A stretch of 64,000 bases of DNA from Amulumruptor sp947039275 (GTDB lineage: Bacteria > Bacteroidota > Bacteroidia > Bacteroidales > Muribaculaceae), in contig CAMQYL010000004.1 of assembly GCA_947039275.1 (NCBI GenBank), positions 54,407 to 118,406 of the forward strand. Direction: 5' to 3'. The notes under the pieces are model-generated. The model was not told the DNA's origin. It saw nothing but the letters and a program-made list of their open reading frames with translations, and searched no databases. Position 1 is the first letter of the stretch. Each line of letters starts with the position of its first letter. This document shows, in pieces, positions 6,914 through 15,669 of the stretch. Position numbers and translations under genes: made by a program.

Positions 6914-9556
6914 TCACAGCATCACTTTGTGTCCGCCCACTATATAGAAGCCGCGGGGCAGACTGATGGTATTGCGCCCGGTGGTGACATGTACGGTGGC
7001 GATGCAGCCGTCGGGACTGACGATGTCTATCTTCCGTTCTGTCGGACTGATGATTGTCAGGCTGTGGTCGGCTCCGGTTTCTATTCTTATCTCATCTTTG
7101 CCGTCGCCATACACCGTGGCGGTCGATGATATGTTGACGCCTGTGTATCCGCTGGCGTTGTATATGCCGTTGTTGACCAGTTCGAAATCACCGGTCTGTG
7201 CTCCCTGACCGTTGTTGAATATGACCATCAGCTTTGCCTCGGGATTCTCGCACTTGAAAGCATACTTCCAGTATCCCGACGCACCGTCCTCGGTCATGAC
7301 AGTTCCAGGCCAGGAGCCTCCGGTATAGTTCTCAGAGGTATTGAGGGCGTTCCATATCCATGTTTTCACCGAAGCCCATCCTGAGCCTGAGTTGTCGAAG
7401 TAGACTGTGTAGTTCTCGTCTCCAGGCTCTATTACGGGCGGGTCTGGCTCCACCCAGTCGTCATTGACCACAAAGTTGGGGTCGGGGAGTGGACCTTCGT
7501 TGGAGCTCGGCTCCTCTTCTGTGCCGTCATATTCCGGATCCATCAGTTCGGGATTGCCTACAGGAGTGTCGGTATAGAGAAACGGTCCGTCAGCGCCCAC
7601 CTTGCCGGGGGCTTTGGTCAGGGAGGTGTCGAGCACATATATGCGCATGTTGCCGATCTTGATGCCTTCGACAGTCAGTGTCCCGTCGGTCACGTTAGCT
7701 TCCTGCCCGGTGATTGCGTCTACATAATGTCCGTTTTCTATGCCTGTGAACGATGCGCCGGCACCGATGGCGACAAGGACGTATGAATCTATGGTCGCAT
7801 CGGTATATCGGCGTTTGAACGCTATCATGTCGCTTTTGCACCCTTCGGTGGAGTATTGGCCTCGGCGCAGGGCAGGGATGGCAGCTCTTAGCTTGTTAAG
7901 ACGGCGGTAGTGGTGAGCCATTGGAGCGTCGAGCGATACTGCCATGTTGCCTGTGGCATCGGTGTAGCTGCTGAAGTCTGTGGCATTGACGCTTCCCTTG
8001 ATGCGCCCTCCGTAATATCCGCGGCCGCTATCATCGAGAGGACCGCCTTGTGGTCCCGGATCGATATGATGTCCCCAGCGGAATCGTGTTTCCGACCCGT
8101 AGTACACGCACGGTATCCCTCGCCACGTAAACAGCAGATTCATCATCTCGGCAAATTCCTCATTTGATTTCCATGGACGGCTCCCGCTGTCGGCAGGTCC
8201 GTAATCGTGGGAGTCGGTGTAGCATACGTTATATGACGCATCGTTGTAGAGATGGTCGCCGTGGCGCACATCAAAGGCATTCTTGGCGTTGCGGAAATAC
8301 ATATGCATCGGGTAGTCGATGACACTCATGCCCGAGTAGAGGCTGCGGTCCACTGCGTGGTACTTGTTGCCGTCAAGAAGTATATTGCGCGAATTTGGCT
8401 GGTTGTTGTCATGGAAGTTTGCCGCGCCGAAGGCGTTGCATGATTTGATGTTGACATGATCAGCTTCCTGACCAGGGGGCACCACCAGTCCCTCCCATGA
8501 TGCCGGGTCGTGGTCCCAGCCGTAGTCTTCGGTGATTTTCCATTGGTAAAACCATGGAGAGAGCACGTTGCGGTTACGGTATGTGACATCGTTGAACCGT
8601 GCACATACCTCGCCGAACATGAAAAATGCCCCTCCGCCACGCTTGGCTTTAGCCTCCTCTGCTATAGCCTCAAACCGCGGGATGAATACTTTCTGCAACG
8701 TCAACGGCGACAGGTGTCCTGAGGTGTCGATGCGGAATCCGTCCACGCCCATCCTGATGAACTTGCCGTAGCACTCTACCAGATAGTTGTACACTCTGGG
8801 GTTTTCGGTGTTGAGGTCCACGCAGTCGCCGGCTATCTGTCCCCACCAGCGGTTATGCTCGTCCCAGTTCCAGTTGTTGGCAGTGTGGTGGTAGATGTTC
8901 TCCGGGTCGTGGTTTTTGCCGTCTCCGTTTTTCATCACCTTGATGCGTTGCTGGTACTGGGCTTCGCCGTCTAATTTGTAGTAGTTGTTGGGTAGTTTGC
9001 CGCCATCTTTCTCGCGTAGGGGGATTAGCGATTCTATCCACGATGACTGGGTCTTGGTATAGTCGCGCTTGAACAGGGGAAAGAGGTTGGCTTCGCCGAA
9101 GTTGCCGGTATGGTTGAGCACTATGTCGAGGATAATCTTGATGCCGCGGCTGTGGGCTTCGTTGATGAGGTCCTCGAATGTGGCATCCTTGCTCTCAAGC
9201 CTGAAATCCACCTTTGACATGTCTATGGCGTGATAGCCGTGGTAGTCGTAGCCCGAGGCGTTCTCTACTATGGGGGTCATCCATATCGCCGTGAATCCTA
9301 AGGCTTTGATGTAGTCGAGCTTCTCGATCAGCCCCTTGAAATCACCGCGCCACGGCGGACATCCCTTGTTGGCTTCCTGGTTTTCCCAGCATTGCATGTT
9401 GTTTGACGGGTCACCGTCGTAAAATCTCGTGGTGAGCAGAAAGTAGATGCTTTCATCGCGGAAATCATCGCGCGTGCCCACGAAGTCTGAGGCAAAAGCT
9501 GACATGTGGATACATGTCATCACCAAAGCCACGACAAGGCTTTTGATAGTTTTCAT
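6914..9556 (-). CDS. Secreted GH13 alpha-amylase with starch-binding module and C-terminal sorting-type domain
   Basis: 880-residue secreted alpha-amylase. A signal peptide spans residues 1-22 (cut after AFA). The GH13 barrel has intact catalytic motifs: DIVLNH (144-149), the nucleophile Asp277 in DGFRID, the acid/base Glu316 in FGEV and the stabiliser Asp451 in DSHD. A proline-rich linker (around 660-700) leads to a CBM26-like starch-binding module with aromatic residues (FDNSGSGWASVKTWIWN). The last about 60 residues (SLTIISP to GGHKVML) look like a type IX sorting-type domain. It hydrolyses alpha-1,4-glucans outside the cell or at its surface. It is monocistronic, divergent from the next lipoprotein gene. 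Confidence 0.9.
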   Translation of the reverse strand: MKTIKSLVVALVMTCIHMSAFASDFVGTRDDFRDESIYFLLTTRFYDGDPSNNMQCWENQEANKGCPPWRGDFKGLIEKLDYIKALGFTAIWMTPIVENASGYDYHGYHAIDMSKVDFRLESKDATFEDLINEAHSRGIKIILDIVLNHTGNFGEANLFPLFKRDYTKTQSSWIESLIPLREKDGGKLPNNYYKLDGEAQYQQRIKVMKNGDGKNHDPENIYHHTANNWNWDEHNRWWGQIAGDCVDLNTENPRVYNYLVECYGKFIRMGVDGFRIDTSGHLSPLTLQKVFIPRFEAIAEEAKAKRGGGAFFMFGEVCARFNDVTYRNRNVLSPWFYQWKITEDYGWDHDPASWEGLVVPPGQEADHVNIKSCNAFGAANFHDNNQPNSRNILLDGNKYHAVDRSLYSGMSVIDYPMHMYFRNAKNAFDVRHGDHLYNDASYNVCYTDSHDYGPADSGSRPWKSNEEFAEMMNLLFTWRGIPCVYYGSETRFRWGHHIDPGPQGGPLDDSGRGYYGGRIKGSVNATDFSSYTDATGNMAVSLDAPMAHHYRRLNKLRAAIPALRRGQYSTEGCKSDMIAFKRRYTDATIDSYVLVAIGAGASFTGIENGHYVDAITGQEANVTDGTLTVEGIKIGNMRIYVLDTSLTKAPGKVGADGPFLYTDTPVGNPELMDPEYDGTEEEPSSNEGPLPDPNFVVNDDWVEPDPPVIEPGDENYTVYFDNSGSGWASVKTWIWNALNTSENYTGGSWPGTVMTEDGASGYWKYAFKCENPEAKLMVIFNNGQGAQTGDFELVNNGIYNASGYTGVNISSTATVYGDGKDEIRIETGADHSLTIISPTERKIDIVSPDGCIATVHVTTGRNTISLPRGFYIVGGHKVML

Positions 9557-9684
9557 GATGGATTATTGATAAGAAAGAGCAAATAATGTGTTAATGCAAT
9601 TTTTCCAAAAAGTAATGTGGATGCGCGCAATTTACGAATTATCTTCCGAATTTGCCAAAAATCATAGCATAAAGATTAAAAAAT

Positions 9685-10299
9685 ATGAAATTTATGATTA
9701 TATTTGCAATTGATACATACACTCTCTCCCTTGATATCTCACACTTAATCAAACCTGATATCGCATTGCATACTTATACCACATTATTGATTCTTGCCAT
9801 GGCAGTTTGCGCATGCAGTTGCCACAGCTCCAAGCAGACTCAGCAGACGCAGCTCACTGAAATACCTGCTCCTGTTGACGGCATCACCGAAACTCCAGCC
9901 CCGATCAAACCCGGCACCACTGTCGATGTGCCTGAATATTCGGTTATTTTCAAGGCTGACAATGCCTATCTGCATAATGTCCCGGTTTCGGTCACACCCT
10001 CTGGCAATGCTGTCATTTACATACCTTCACCGTCAGCCATCAAGTCCCAGCCTCTGCGACTCGCCGACGGATATTGGCTGTCGCCCATCCCGCTGACTCG
10101 TCAGAGCCAGTTTACCGACTACACGTACGGGGAATATGCCAAGTTGGGCGAAGCCCCCTCGGCATCAGAGGTCATGAAGCATCTTATCCCCGATTCACGC
10201 CCCACGGTGATAGTCCAGCTCCCTGTGGCAGCATCCGACACCGCAGCCATCAACTGCCTTATCCGTGAGGGATTTCCGGACTGCAAAACTCTCAAATGA
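9685..10299 (+). CDS. Hypothetical lipoprotein
   Basis: Up to 204 residues; no family recognised. A hydrophobic stretch TTLLILAMA is followed by Cys-rich VCACSC, a lipobox-like signal, then a linker rich in Gln, Thr and Pro and a soluble domain of about 130 residues. The true start is uncertain: a perfect TATATTTG box lies at 9699-9706, inside the longest frame, so transcription may begin near 9712 and the start may be a TTG near 9763 or the ATG near 9799. It lies 38 bp before the C10 peptidase gene and could be co-transcribed with it. Confidence 0.6.
   Translation: MKFMIIFAIDTYTLSLDISHLIKPDIALHTYTTLLILAMAVCACSCHSSKQTQQTQLTEIPAPVDGITETPAPIKPGTTVDVPEYSVIFKADNAYLHNVPVSVTPSGNAVIYIPSPSAIKSQPLRLADGYWLSPIPLTRQSQFTDYTYGEYAKLGEAPSASEVMKHLIPDSRPTVIVQLPVAASDTAAINCLIREGFPDCKTLK
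9699..9706 (+). promoter_or_regulatory. -7 promoter element inside the longest lipoprotein frame
   Basis: TATATTTG matches TAnnTTTG exactly; there is no TTTG at -33. If used, the ATG at 9685 is not the start of the lipoprotein gene. Confidence 0.45.
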
Positions 10300-10337
10300 G
10301 ATCTATATTTACCAGATAATCAATCTATACATCGTTT

Positions 10338-12884
10338 ATGAAACATTTCTTACTCTTAGCATCTGTGCTCATCGCCATGCCGGCATGGGCACGCACGCTC
10401 ACTCCCGCCGAGGCGTTGCAGCGTGCACAGGGTGACGGTCCCGCCAAGGTGGCTGCAGCGCAGCCCAAGAGCCGTCTCGTAAAGACCGGCTACACAGCCA
10501 AGCAGCAGCCTGCCTACTACATCTTTGACAACGCCGGTGACAAGGGCTATATGATTCTTGCCGCCGATGATGTGGCTATGCCGGTGCTTGGCTACTCAGC
10601 CACTGGCACCATCAACCCCGATGACATGCCCGAAAACCTCCGCGGATGGCTTGAGAACTATGCAGCAGAAATCGCATGGGCTGCCGAGCGCGAAGCCTCT
10701 GGCAACTACATCGCCAAAGACTTCACTAAGGAGACCGCTGCCAGCAAGCGCGCTACATGGGCAAATATTGCCCCACTCTGCGCCACTAAGTGGAATCAGA
10801 GCGAACCCTATGACCTCTACACTCCGGAAATCACATACCGTGGTGCGAACATTAAAGCTGCTACAGGATGCGTTGCCACAGCCATGGCACAGCTGATGAA
10901 ATACTACAACTATCCTGCCAAAGGAAAGGGTAGTGTCTCTTATACCTGGACAAAGTATAGCGACTTTAATAATACCGCACAAGGAGCCCCGTCGACCAAT
11001 GTCGCTATGAAGATGGATTTCAGCTCTGTCACATTCGACTGGGCAAATATGCTCAATGTCTACACCGACGGCGGTTATAATGACGCACAGGCTGATGCTG
11101 TGGCTACGCTGATGAAGGCTTGCGGCTACTCGGTGGAGATGAGCTACGGTCCTGAATCAGGTGCTTCTACTGCTGATGTGGCTGTTGCTCTTAAGACATA
11201 TTTCGGTTACGACAGCAACACCCGTTTCTACACACGTGCCTATTATGACATAGATGCATGGGAGGAAATGCTTTATAACAACCTCAAGAATGTAGGTCCC
11301 ATCCAGTATTCCGGTCGTAACGATTACGGCGGTCACTCTTTCATAGTCGACGGTTATGCAGGTAACGGCTACTTCCACCTCAACTGGGGATGGGGAGGCA
11401 TGTCTGACGGCGACTTCCTCATCACAGCCCTTGACCCCGATGCTCAGGGCGTAGGTGGCTCTCTTGCCGGTTATAATTCAAACCAGGGTGCTATCCTTGG
11501 AGCACAGCCTGCTGGTGCCAGCATACCTAAGATTGTTCCGTTCCAGATGGCAATATACGGAGGCGGCATGACCCCGAAGATTGCCAACAGCAAGCTGACC
11601 ATCGCTGGTCCCTTCACTAACAACGGTGGTGTTGGCGACCTTGTCCGCGTGGCTATGCAGTTCTGCTCATACAATGATGACGCTCTTGTGGCTACAGCAG
11701 TGTGCACAAGCATCTCAGGCTGGCCCGCCAGCATATACTCAGGTCTCAACACCATATCTGCGACTATTCCTTCTTCTCTCCCCGCTGGCATCTATAAGGT
11801 TTACCCTGTAGCATCCACCAACGGCGGCGCTACGTATCAGAAGGCTATAGCACAGATCGGCTATCCTAACTATGTCCTGTTGCAGAAGAAAGCCGACGGC
11901 TCTTATGTGACCGTGGCTGAAGACCCCGCTGTGATTGCATTTGAGAATGTGACCATGAACACCCCCGTATATTACGGCATGGGATTCCAGGTAGAAGCCA
12001 AAGCAGTCAATGACTACGACACCGAGGTCATCCAGTCTGCCGCTCCTGCGTTCCTGATCAAAGATAAAGATGGAATCTGGAACGTGATTGCCTATGCCCA
12101 GACACAGGTGGTAGACCTGCGTGCCGGTGACACTATGTCTCTGACCCTTGATCTTTCTGTACTCCGTCGAGCTTCGTCATATGTGGCTGGTGCAGAATGC
12201 TACTTCGCATTCGTCGACGAGGAAAATGGCTTCATTCTCGCTGATCCCGTCGCTGTGACTGTCCAGGCAGCCCCGACGAATACTGTCATGAAATCGTACG
12301 AAGAAGGCAACGAACTGACCATCCTCAATGCCGACAACGTGGTACTTGATGACTTCCGAATTGATTATAAGATAGGCTGCGTATCTGGTTATTATAACTA
12401 TCCCCTCTATCTGCTTATATTTAATGCTAATGGTCAGGGTAACTTAGATATTCTTGCTACCCCCATGTGCTATATCACAGCAGGAAGCTGGGCAGATGCA
12501 TCCAATGTAAAAGTTGAGACTCCTACTGCATCGCTTGAAGTAGGCAAGCAATACATGGCAGCCCTCTTCTCTCGTAAGGGCAACAGTATTGATGCTCAGC
12601 TGACCTATGGCAAGCGGTTCACTGTAGGTGCCCTGACTAACTCATCGGTATCTGACATCCGCGCCGAGGGCTCTGACTCATCAGTTAAGGCTTCGCTTGT
12701 GGACGGCATCCTGTCTGTGACTGCCGGCTCCGACATCCGCTCAATCGATGTCTATGACCTCAGCGGTGCACGTGTGGCTGCTTCAACAGCTCCCACCGCC
12801 GACCTCACAGGAGCATCTGACGGCGTCTACGTAGTCAAGGTGACCACCGCCGCCGGCGCAGCCACCCTCAAACTCATGAAGTAA
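10338..12884 (+). CDS. Secreted C10 family (streptopain-like) cysteine peptidase with C-terminal sorting-type domain
   Basis: 848 residues. The signal peptide (1-18) ends PAWA. A SpeB-type propeptide (about 20-140) contains the YMILAADD stretch. The peptidase domain has the nucleophile Cys178 in ATGCVATAMAQLMKYY and the catalytic His333 in GGHSFIVDGY, followed by the family's FHLNWGWGG. Beta-sandwich modules follow to about residue 770, then a type A sorting-like domain (VYDLSGARV to TLKLMK). It probably degrades host or dietary protein outside the cell. Close relatives include interpain and the Bacteroides C10 proteases. The catalytic residues are intact, so it should be active. Confidence 0.9.
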   Translation: MKHFLLLASVLIAMPAWARTLTPAEALQRAQGDGPAKVAAAQPKSRLVKTGYTAKQQPAYYIFDNAGDKGYMILAADDVAMPVLGYSATGTINPDDMPENLRGWLENYAAEIAWAAEREASGNYIAKDFTKETAASKRATWANIAPLCATKWNQSEPYDLYTPEITYRGANIKAATGCVATAMAQLMKYYNYPAKGKGSVSYTWTKYSDFNNTAQGAPSTNVAMKMDFSSVTFDWANMLNVYTDGGYNDAQADAVATLMKACGYSVEMSYGPESGASTADVAVALKTYFGYDSNTRFYTRAYYDIDAWEEMLYNNLKNVGPIQYSGRNDYGGHSFIVDGYAGNGYFHLNWGWGGMSDGDFLITALDPDAQGVGGSLAGYNSNQGAILGAQPAGASIPKIVPFQMAIYGGGMTPKIANSKLTIAGPFTNNGGVGDLVRVAMQFCSYNDDALVATAVCTSISGWPASIYSGLNTISATIPSSLPAGIYKVYPVASTNGGATYQKAIAQIGYPNYVLLQKKADGSYVTVAEDPAVIAFENVTMNTPVYYGMGFQVEAKAVNDYDTEVIQSAAPAFLIKDKDGIWNVIAYAQTQVVDLRAGDTMSLTLDLSVLRRASSYVAGAECYFAFVDEENGFILADPVAVTVQAAPTNTVMKSYEEGNELTILNADNVVLDDFRIDYKIGCVSGYYNYPLYLLIFNANGQGNLDILATPMCYITAGSWADASNVKVETPTASLEVGKQYMAALFSRKGNSIDAQLTYGKRFTVGALTNSSVSDIRAEGSDSSVKASLVDGILSVTAGSDIRSIDVYDLSGARVAASTAPTADLTGASDGVYVVKVTTAAGAATLKLMK

Positions 12885-12918
12885 CCGTCCGAGCGCGTTT
12901 AATCACCATCCATAATCC

Positions 12919-12949
12919 AAGCCCTGCCACCCCCTCGGTGGCAGGGCTT
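12919..12949 (+). terminator. Strong hairpin after the C10 peptidase gene
   Basis: A perfect 13-bp stem (12919-12931 with 12937-12949) and 5-nt loop lies 35 nt after the stop codon. There is no T-run, so it may be a stabilising or weak terminator hairpin. Confidence 0.5.
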
Positions 12950-12979
12950 GCCATTAATAGCTTCGCCTCCTCCACCCTT

Positions 12980-13055
12980 GTAGGGACGCGGCGTGCCGCG
13001 TCATCAAACGCAACACCTCGCCTGATACGATGACGCGGCACGCCGCGTCCCTACT
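12980..13055. repeat. REP-like palindrome pair (core GCGGCGTGCCGC)
   Basis: Arms TAGGGAC-GCGGCGTGCCGC-GTCA (12981-13003) and the reverse complement (13031-13054) surround a 27-nt spacer that begins TCAAACGCAA, as in the copy at 63487-63564. Confidence 0.8.
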
Positions 13056-13099
13056 ATTGGTCAAACTTAACTGGGTTATGTAAGATGAATCGTAAAAGT

Positions 13100-13185
13100 G
13101 TAGGGACATGCCGTGGCATGTCCGCCCATCAGGCGTTGTATTTGCGATTGCTGCTGAAAGCGGACATGCTACGGCATGTCCCTAC
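13100..13185. repeat. REP-like palindrome pair (core ATGCCGTGGCAT)
   Basis: Arms at 13101-13123 and 13162-13184 surround a spacer that is the reverse complement of the spacer in 6726-6813, showing that the whole 86-bp unit moved or was copied in both orientations. The arm at 13162 carries one mismatch. A further 14-bp perfect hairpin with a 3-nt loop lies at 13211-13241. The gap 12885-13318 contains no gene. Confidence 0.8.
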
Positions 13186-13318
13186 AGGTTATGGAATTTC
13201 CATAGACGCAGCGCATCCCTGCCGTCACGGCAGGGATGCGCCTTCCACATTAGTCTCGGTCACGTTTGCCGAGATTTCTATAACATCTACTACTGCTTAT
13301 TGCTTATTGAGAGGATTT

Positions 13319-15574
13319 TTACTTGAGCATGAATTTCTCAGCAAGACAGCTTTTGCGGTCCACTGCTTGGATTACATATAGCCCGGGGAGGAGAGTGGAG
13401 AGGTCGACTGACGAGCCGCTTCCCTCCATCACCTGCGAGCCGCTGGCATCAAAGATGCGGTATGTCGGAGTCATGGGTGAGCCTGACAGTAGCATGTCGC
13501 GTCCATTGAGCTTGAATGACAGCGTGGATTGGTTTTTGTCAGACAATACATCGTCTGCCGAGGAGTTTTCAAATGCCTCTATCGGATACAGTGTCTCCAT
13601 CTTCTCGCCGTTGACTGTATAAGCCACTCGTATGGTATTGACATCGCGGTACTTGAACTTGGGATTCACTACACCGTCGGCATCAGGGGCTGTCACGTTT
13701 TCATCGTTAAATGCCACGGTGTTGATTGTAACGCCTGTTTTGATGGGTTTGACTGTGACGGAGATGTTGTTGCTGGGGGTAAGTCTCACTGCGGAAATGC
13801 TGTAGATCTCGACCACGCTTGAACCTTTCTTTGCTGCTTTGTCGTAGTTGGCGGCGCAAAGCCCGGGCACATAGTACGTCGCATCAGCCACCTCGTAGCC
13901 CGGGAGCGGCTTGTATGCTTCGCAATAGAATATGGGTGTGACCTCCGCTCCGTCGGTGCCGCCGTAGAGATATTTCAGGGGGCAGCTGTTGTAGCTCCAC
14001 CAATACTTCTGCTGATTGGTGGTCTTGACGTAGGTCTTAGGCGAATATTTGCCCATGCCGCTATACATCACTATCGGATCATACATCCTGGAAAATGTCT
14101 TTATCACCACCTTTTCCAAGGGTACGCCTGGACCTATGCTGGGAAAATACTCGTCGTCAGCATAGTTGGAAAAGACCGTAGCATCGGGAAACTTTATGGT
14201 CTTGAGTTTCGGGGCATTGCTGACAAATTCAGGACAAATATGCACCCCGTCAAAGTTCTTGTCAAGAGTGACGGCTGAAAAGTCAATCTGTGCCAGCTCC
14301 TTGCTGCCTGAGAACATCTCTTTGGCGACTTCGGCATCTTCCATGCCTGACTTGTCAAATGTAACCTTGGTAAAGCCGGTGTTGGCAAACACCGAATCGG
14401 AAGCAACGTACCACGTGGATAGCGAGATGGGGAAGGAGGTGAGCGAAGTGCAGTCCTTGAATGCCGCATTGCCCATATCGCTGGGGAGTCCGTTGGGAAA
14501 TTTGACCGTCTTGAGGGCGGTGCATCCCAGAGCAAACCAGCTGGGTATGGTAGCGTCCTTGCGGTTGACGGTAATGGTGGTCAGCTGCTTGCAGTAGGCG
14601 AAAATATGAGAAGGTGAAGATCCGTTCCATCCCTTCGGTAGCGTGACCGATGTGAGGGCTGACCTGGAGAATGCTTCCTGACCGATGTATTCAAGACCGT
14701 CCGGAAGGGCGATTTTGGTGATGGAGGATTTGTAAAATGAATAATCGCCGATGTCGCAGAGCGATGATGGCAATGTGAGTGATTTGAGATGCTTGGTGTT
14801 GGCAAAGGCATAGTCGGAGATACGGTCTATGGGGTCTGTTATCTCCACGTTCTGGATGGTGCGTGCCGGGGGGTATGCTATCAGACAGTAGTCCTCACGT
14901 ATCAGCGCGCCTCCGTTGATGTGATAGTCATCATTGCCTTGAGCCACGATGATTTTCGCCAACTTCTTCATCTCGTAGATACCTGCCTCTTCGGAAATGT
15001 TGTGGGTCACTGCCGGGATGGTCATCGTCTCGGCGGTAGTGTTGCCGTTGAAGCATCCTGCCATGAAATGAACCACTTTACTGGAAATGTTGAGGTCGCC
15101 GCTGGAAAGCTCTATAGCCTGCGGAACACGGTAGAGAAACCGCATGTCTTTGCTGGCGAGAATTCCGGCACCTGTAGCTGCAAATTTCGTGTTGCCCGAA
15201 GCGACTTTGAATGCTGTGAGCTTTGGGCAGTTCTGGAAATTGCTGACACCGTTGGCGGTATCAACAAAAGATGGAGTAGGGTTGCCACCCTCAGCCTTGC
15301 CGATGACCTTGATGGTGGCAGGGATGGTTATCTCGGTCACCTCTGTGAGGTCGTTGAGCGCACCGGAGGCGATATTGTTGACCGTATATGTCACGCCGTC
15401 GGTGTGGGTGTAGGTCGACGGGACGGTCAGTTTGCCCGAAGTGGGCTGGTTGCCGCTCCATCCTGTGAGCTTGCATGTCTTGTAGGTGGCGTGAAACGAG
15501 CCGTACTTCCACGTGATAGCTTGCACTGGCAGCGCGGCAGCGATGATCAGTAGCGAAAAAAGTATCCTATACAT
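13319..15574 (-). CDS. BspA-like leucine-rich repeat surface protein with sorting-type C-terminus
   Basis: 751 residues from the ATG at 15574, chosen because it begins a good signal peptide (MYRILFSLLIIAAALPVQA). The longer frame back to 15652 only translates the neighbouring REP palindrome. Repeats of the BspA/LRR_5 type (for example LTEVTEITIPATI, LKSLTLPSSLCDIG) fill about residues 70-480. The end, FDASGSQVMEGSG to EKFMLK, is a type A sorting-like domain. Relatives are surface adhesins that bind host proteins; the ligand here is unknown. It is a tandem paralogue of the next gene, sharing nearly identical first 80 residues. Confidence 0.85.
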   Translation of the reverse strand: MYRILFSLLIIAAALPVQAITWKYGSFHATYKTCKLTGWSGNQPTSGKLTVPSTYTHTDGVTYTVNNIASGALNDLTEVTEITIPATIKVIGKAEGGNPTPSFVDTANGVSNFQNCPKLTAFKVASGNTKFAATGAGILASKDMRFLYRVPQAIELSSGDLNISSKVVHFMAGCFNGNTTAETMTIPAVTHNISEEAGIYEMKKLAKIIVAQGNDDYHINGGALIREDYCLIAYPPARTIQNVEITDPIDRISDYAFANTKHLKSLTLPSSLCDIGDYSFYKSSITKIALPDGLEYIGQEAFSRSALTSVTLPKGWNGSSPSHIFAYCKQLTTITVNRKDATIPSWFALGCTALKTVKFPNGLPSDMGNAAFKDCTSLTSFPISLSTWYVASDSVFANTGFTKVTFDKSGMEDAEVAKEMFSGSKELAQIDFSAVTLDKNFDGVHICPEFVSNAPKLKTIKFPDATVFSNYADDEYFPSIGPGVPLEKVVIKTFSRMYDPIVMYSGMGKYSPKTYVKTTNQQKYWWSYNSCPLKYLYGGTDGAEVTPIFYCEAYKPLPGYEVADATYYVPGLCAANYDKAAKKGSSVVEIYSISAVRLTPSNNISVTVKPIKTGVTINTVAFNDENVTAPDADGVVNPKFKYRDVNTIRVAYTVNGEKMETLYPIEAFENSSADDVLSDKNQSTLSFKLNGRDMLLSGSPMTPTYRIFDASGSQVMEGSGSSVDLSTLLPGLYVIQAVDRKSCLAEKFMLK

Positions 15575-15590
15575 ATGGTTAATTATTTTT

Positions 15591-15664
15591 TGTAGGGACA
15601 TGCCATGGCATGTCCGCGGCGTTGCTGATGGTTGGCTGACATGCCATGGCATGTCGTCCCTACA
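15591..15664. repeat. REP-like palindrome pair (core ATGCCATGGCAT) between two LRR genes
   Basis: Arms at 15593-15615 and 15638-15662; the second arm has GTC repeated before CCTA, so it is slightly imperfect. The spacer differs from other copies. It sits in the 95-bp gap between two co-directional paralogues and would lie in their shared transcript, where it could act as a processing or stability element. Confidence 0.75.
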
Positions 15665-15669
15665 AATTA

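Noticed and set aside
12980..13241. CRISPR-like repeats in the palindrome-rich gap
   Set aside because: There are paired inverted palindromes, not evenly spaced direct repeats, and no cas genes are in the window.
14789..15553. 254-residue plus-strand frame opposite the LRR gene
   Set aside because: Antisense of regular LRR repeats; no promoter or domain of its own.
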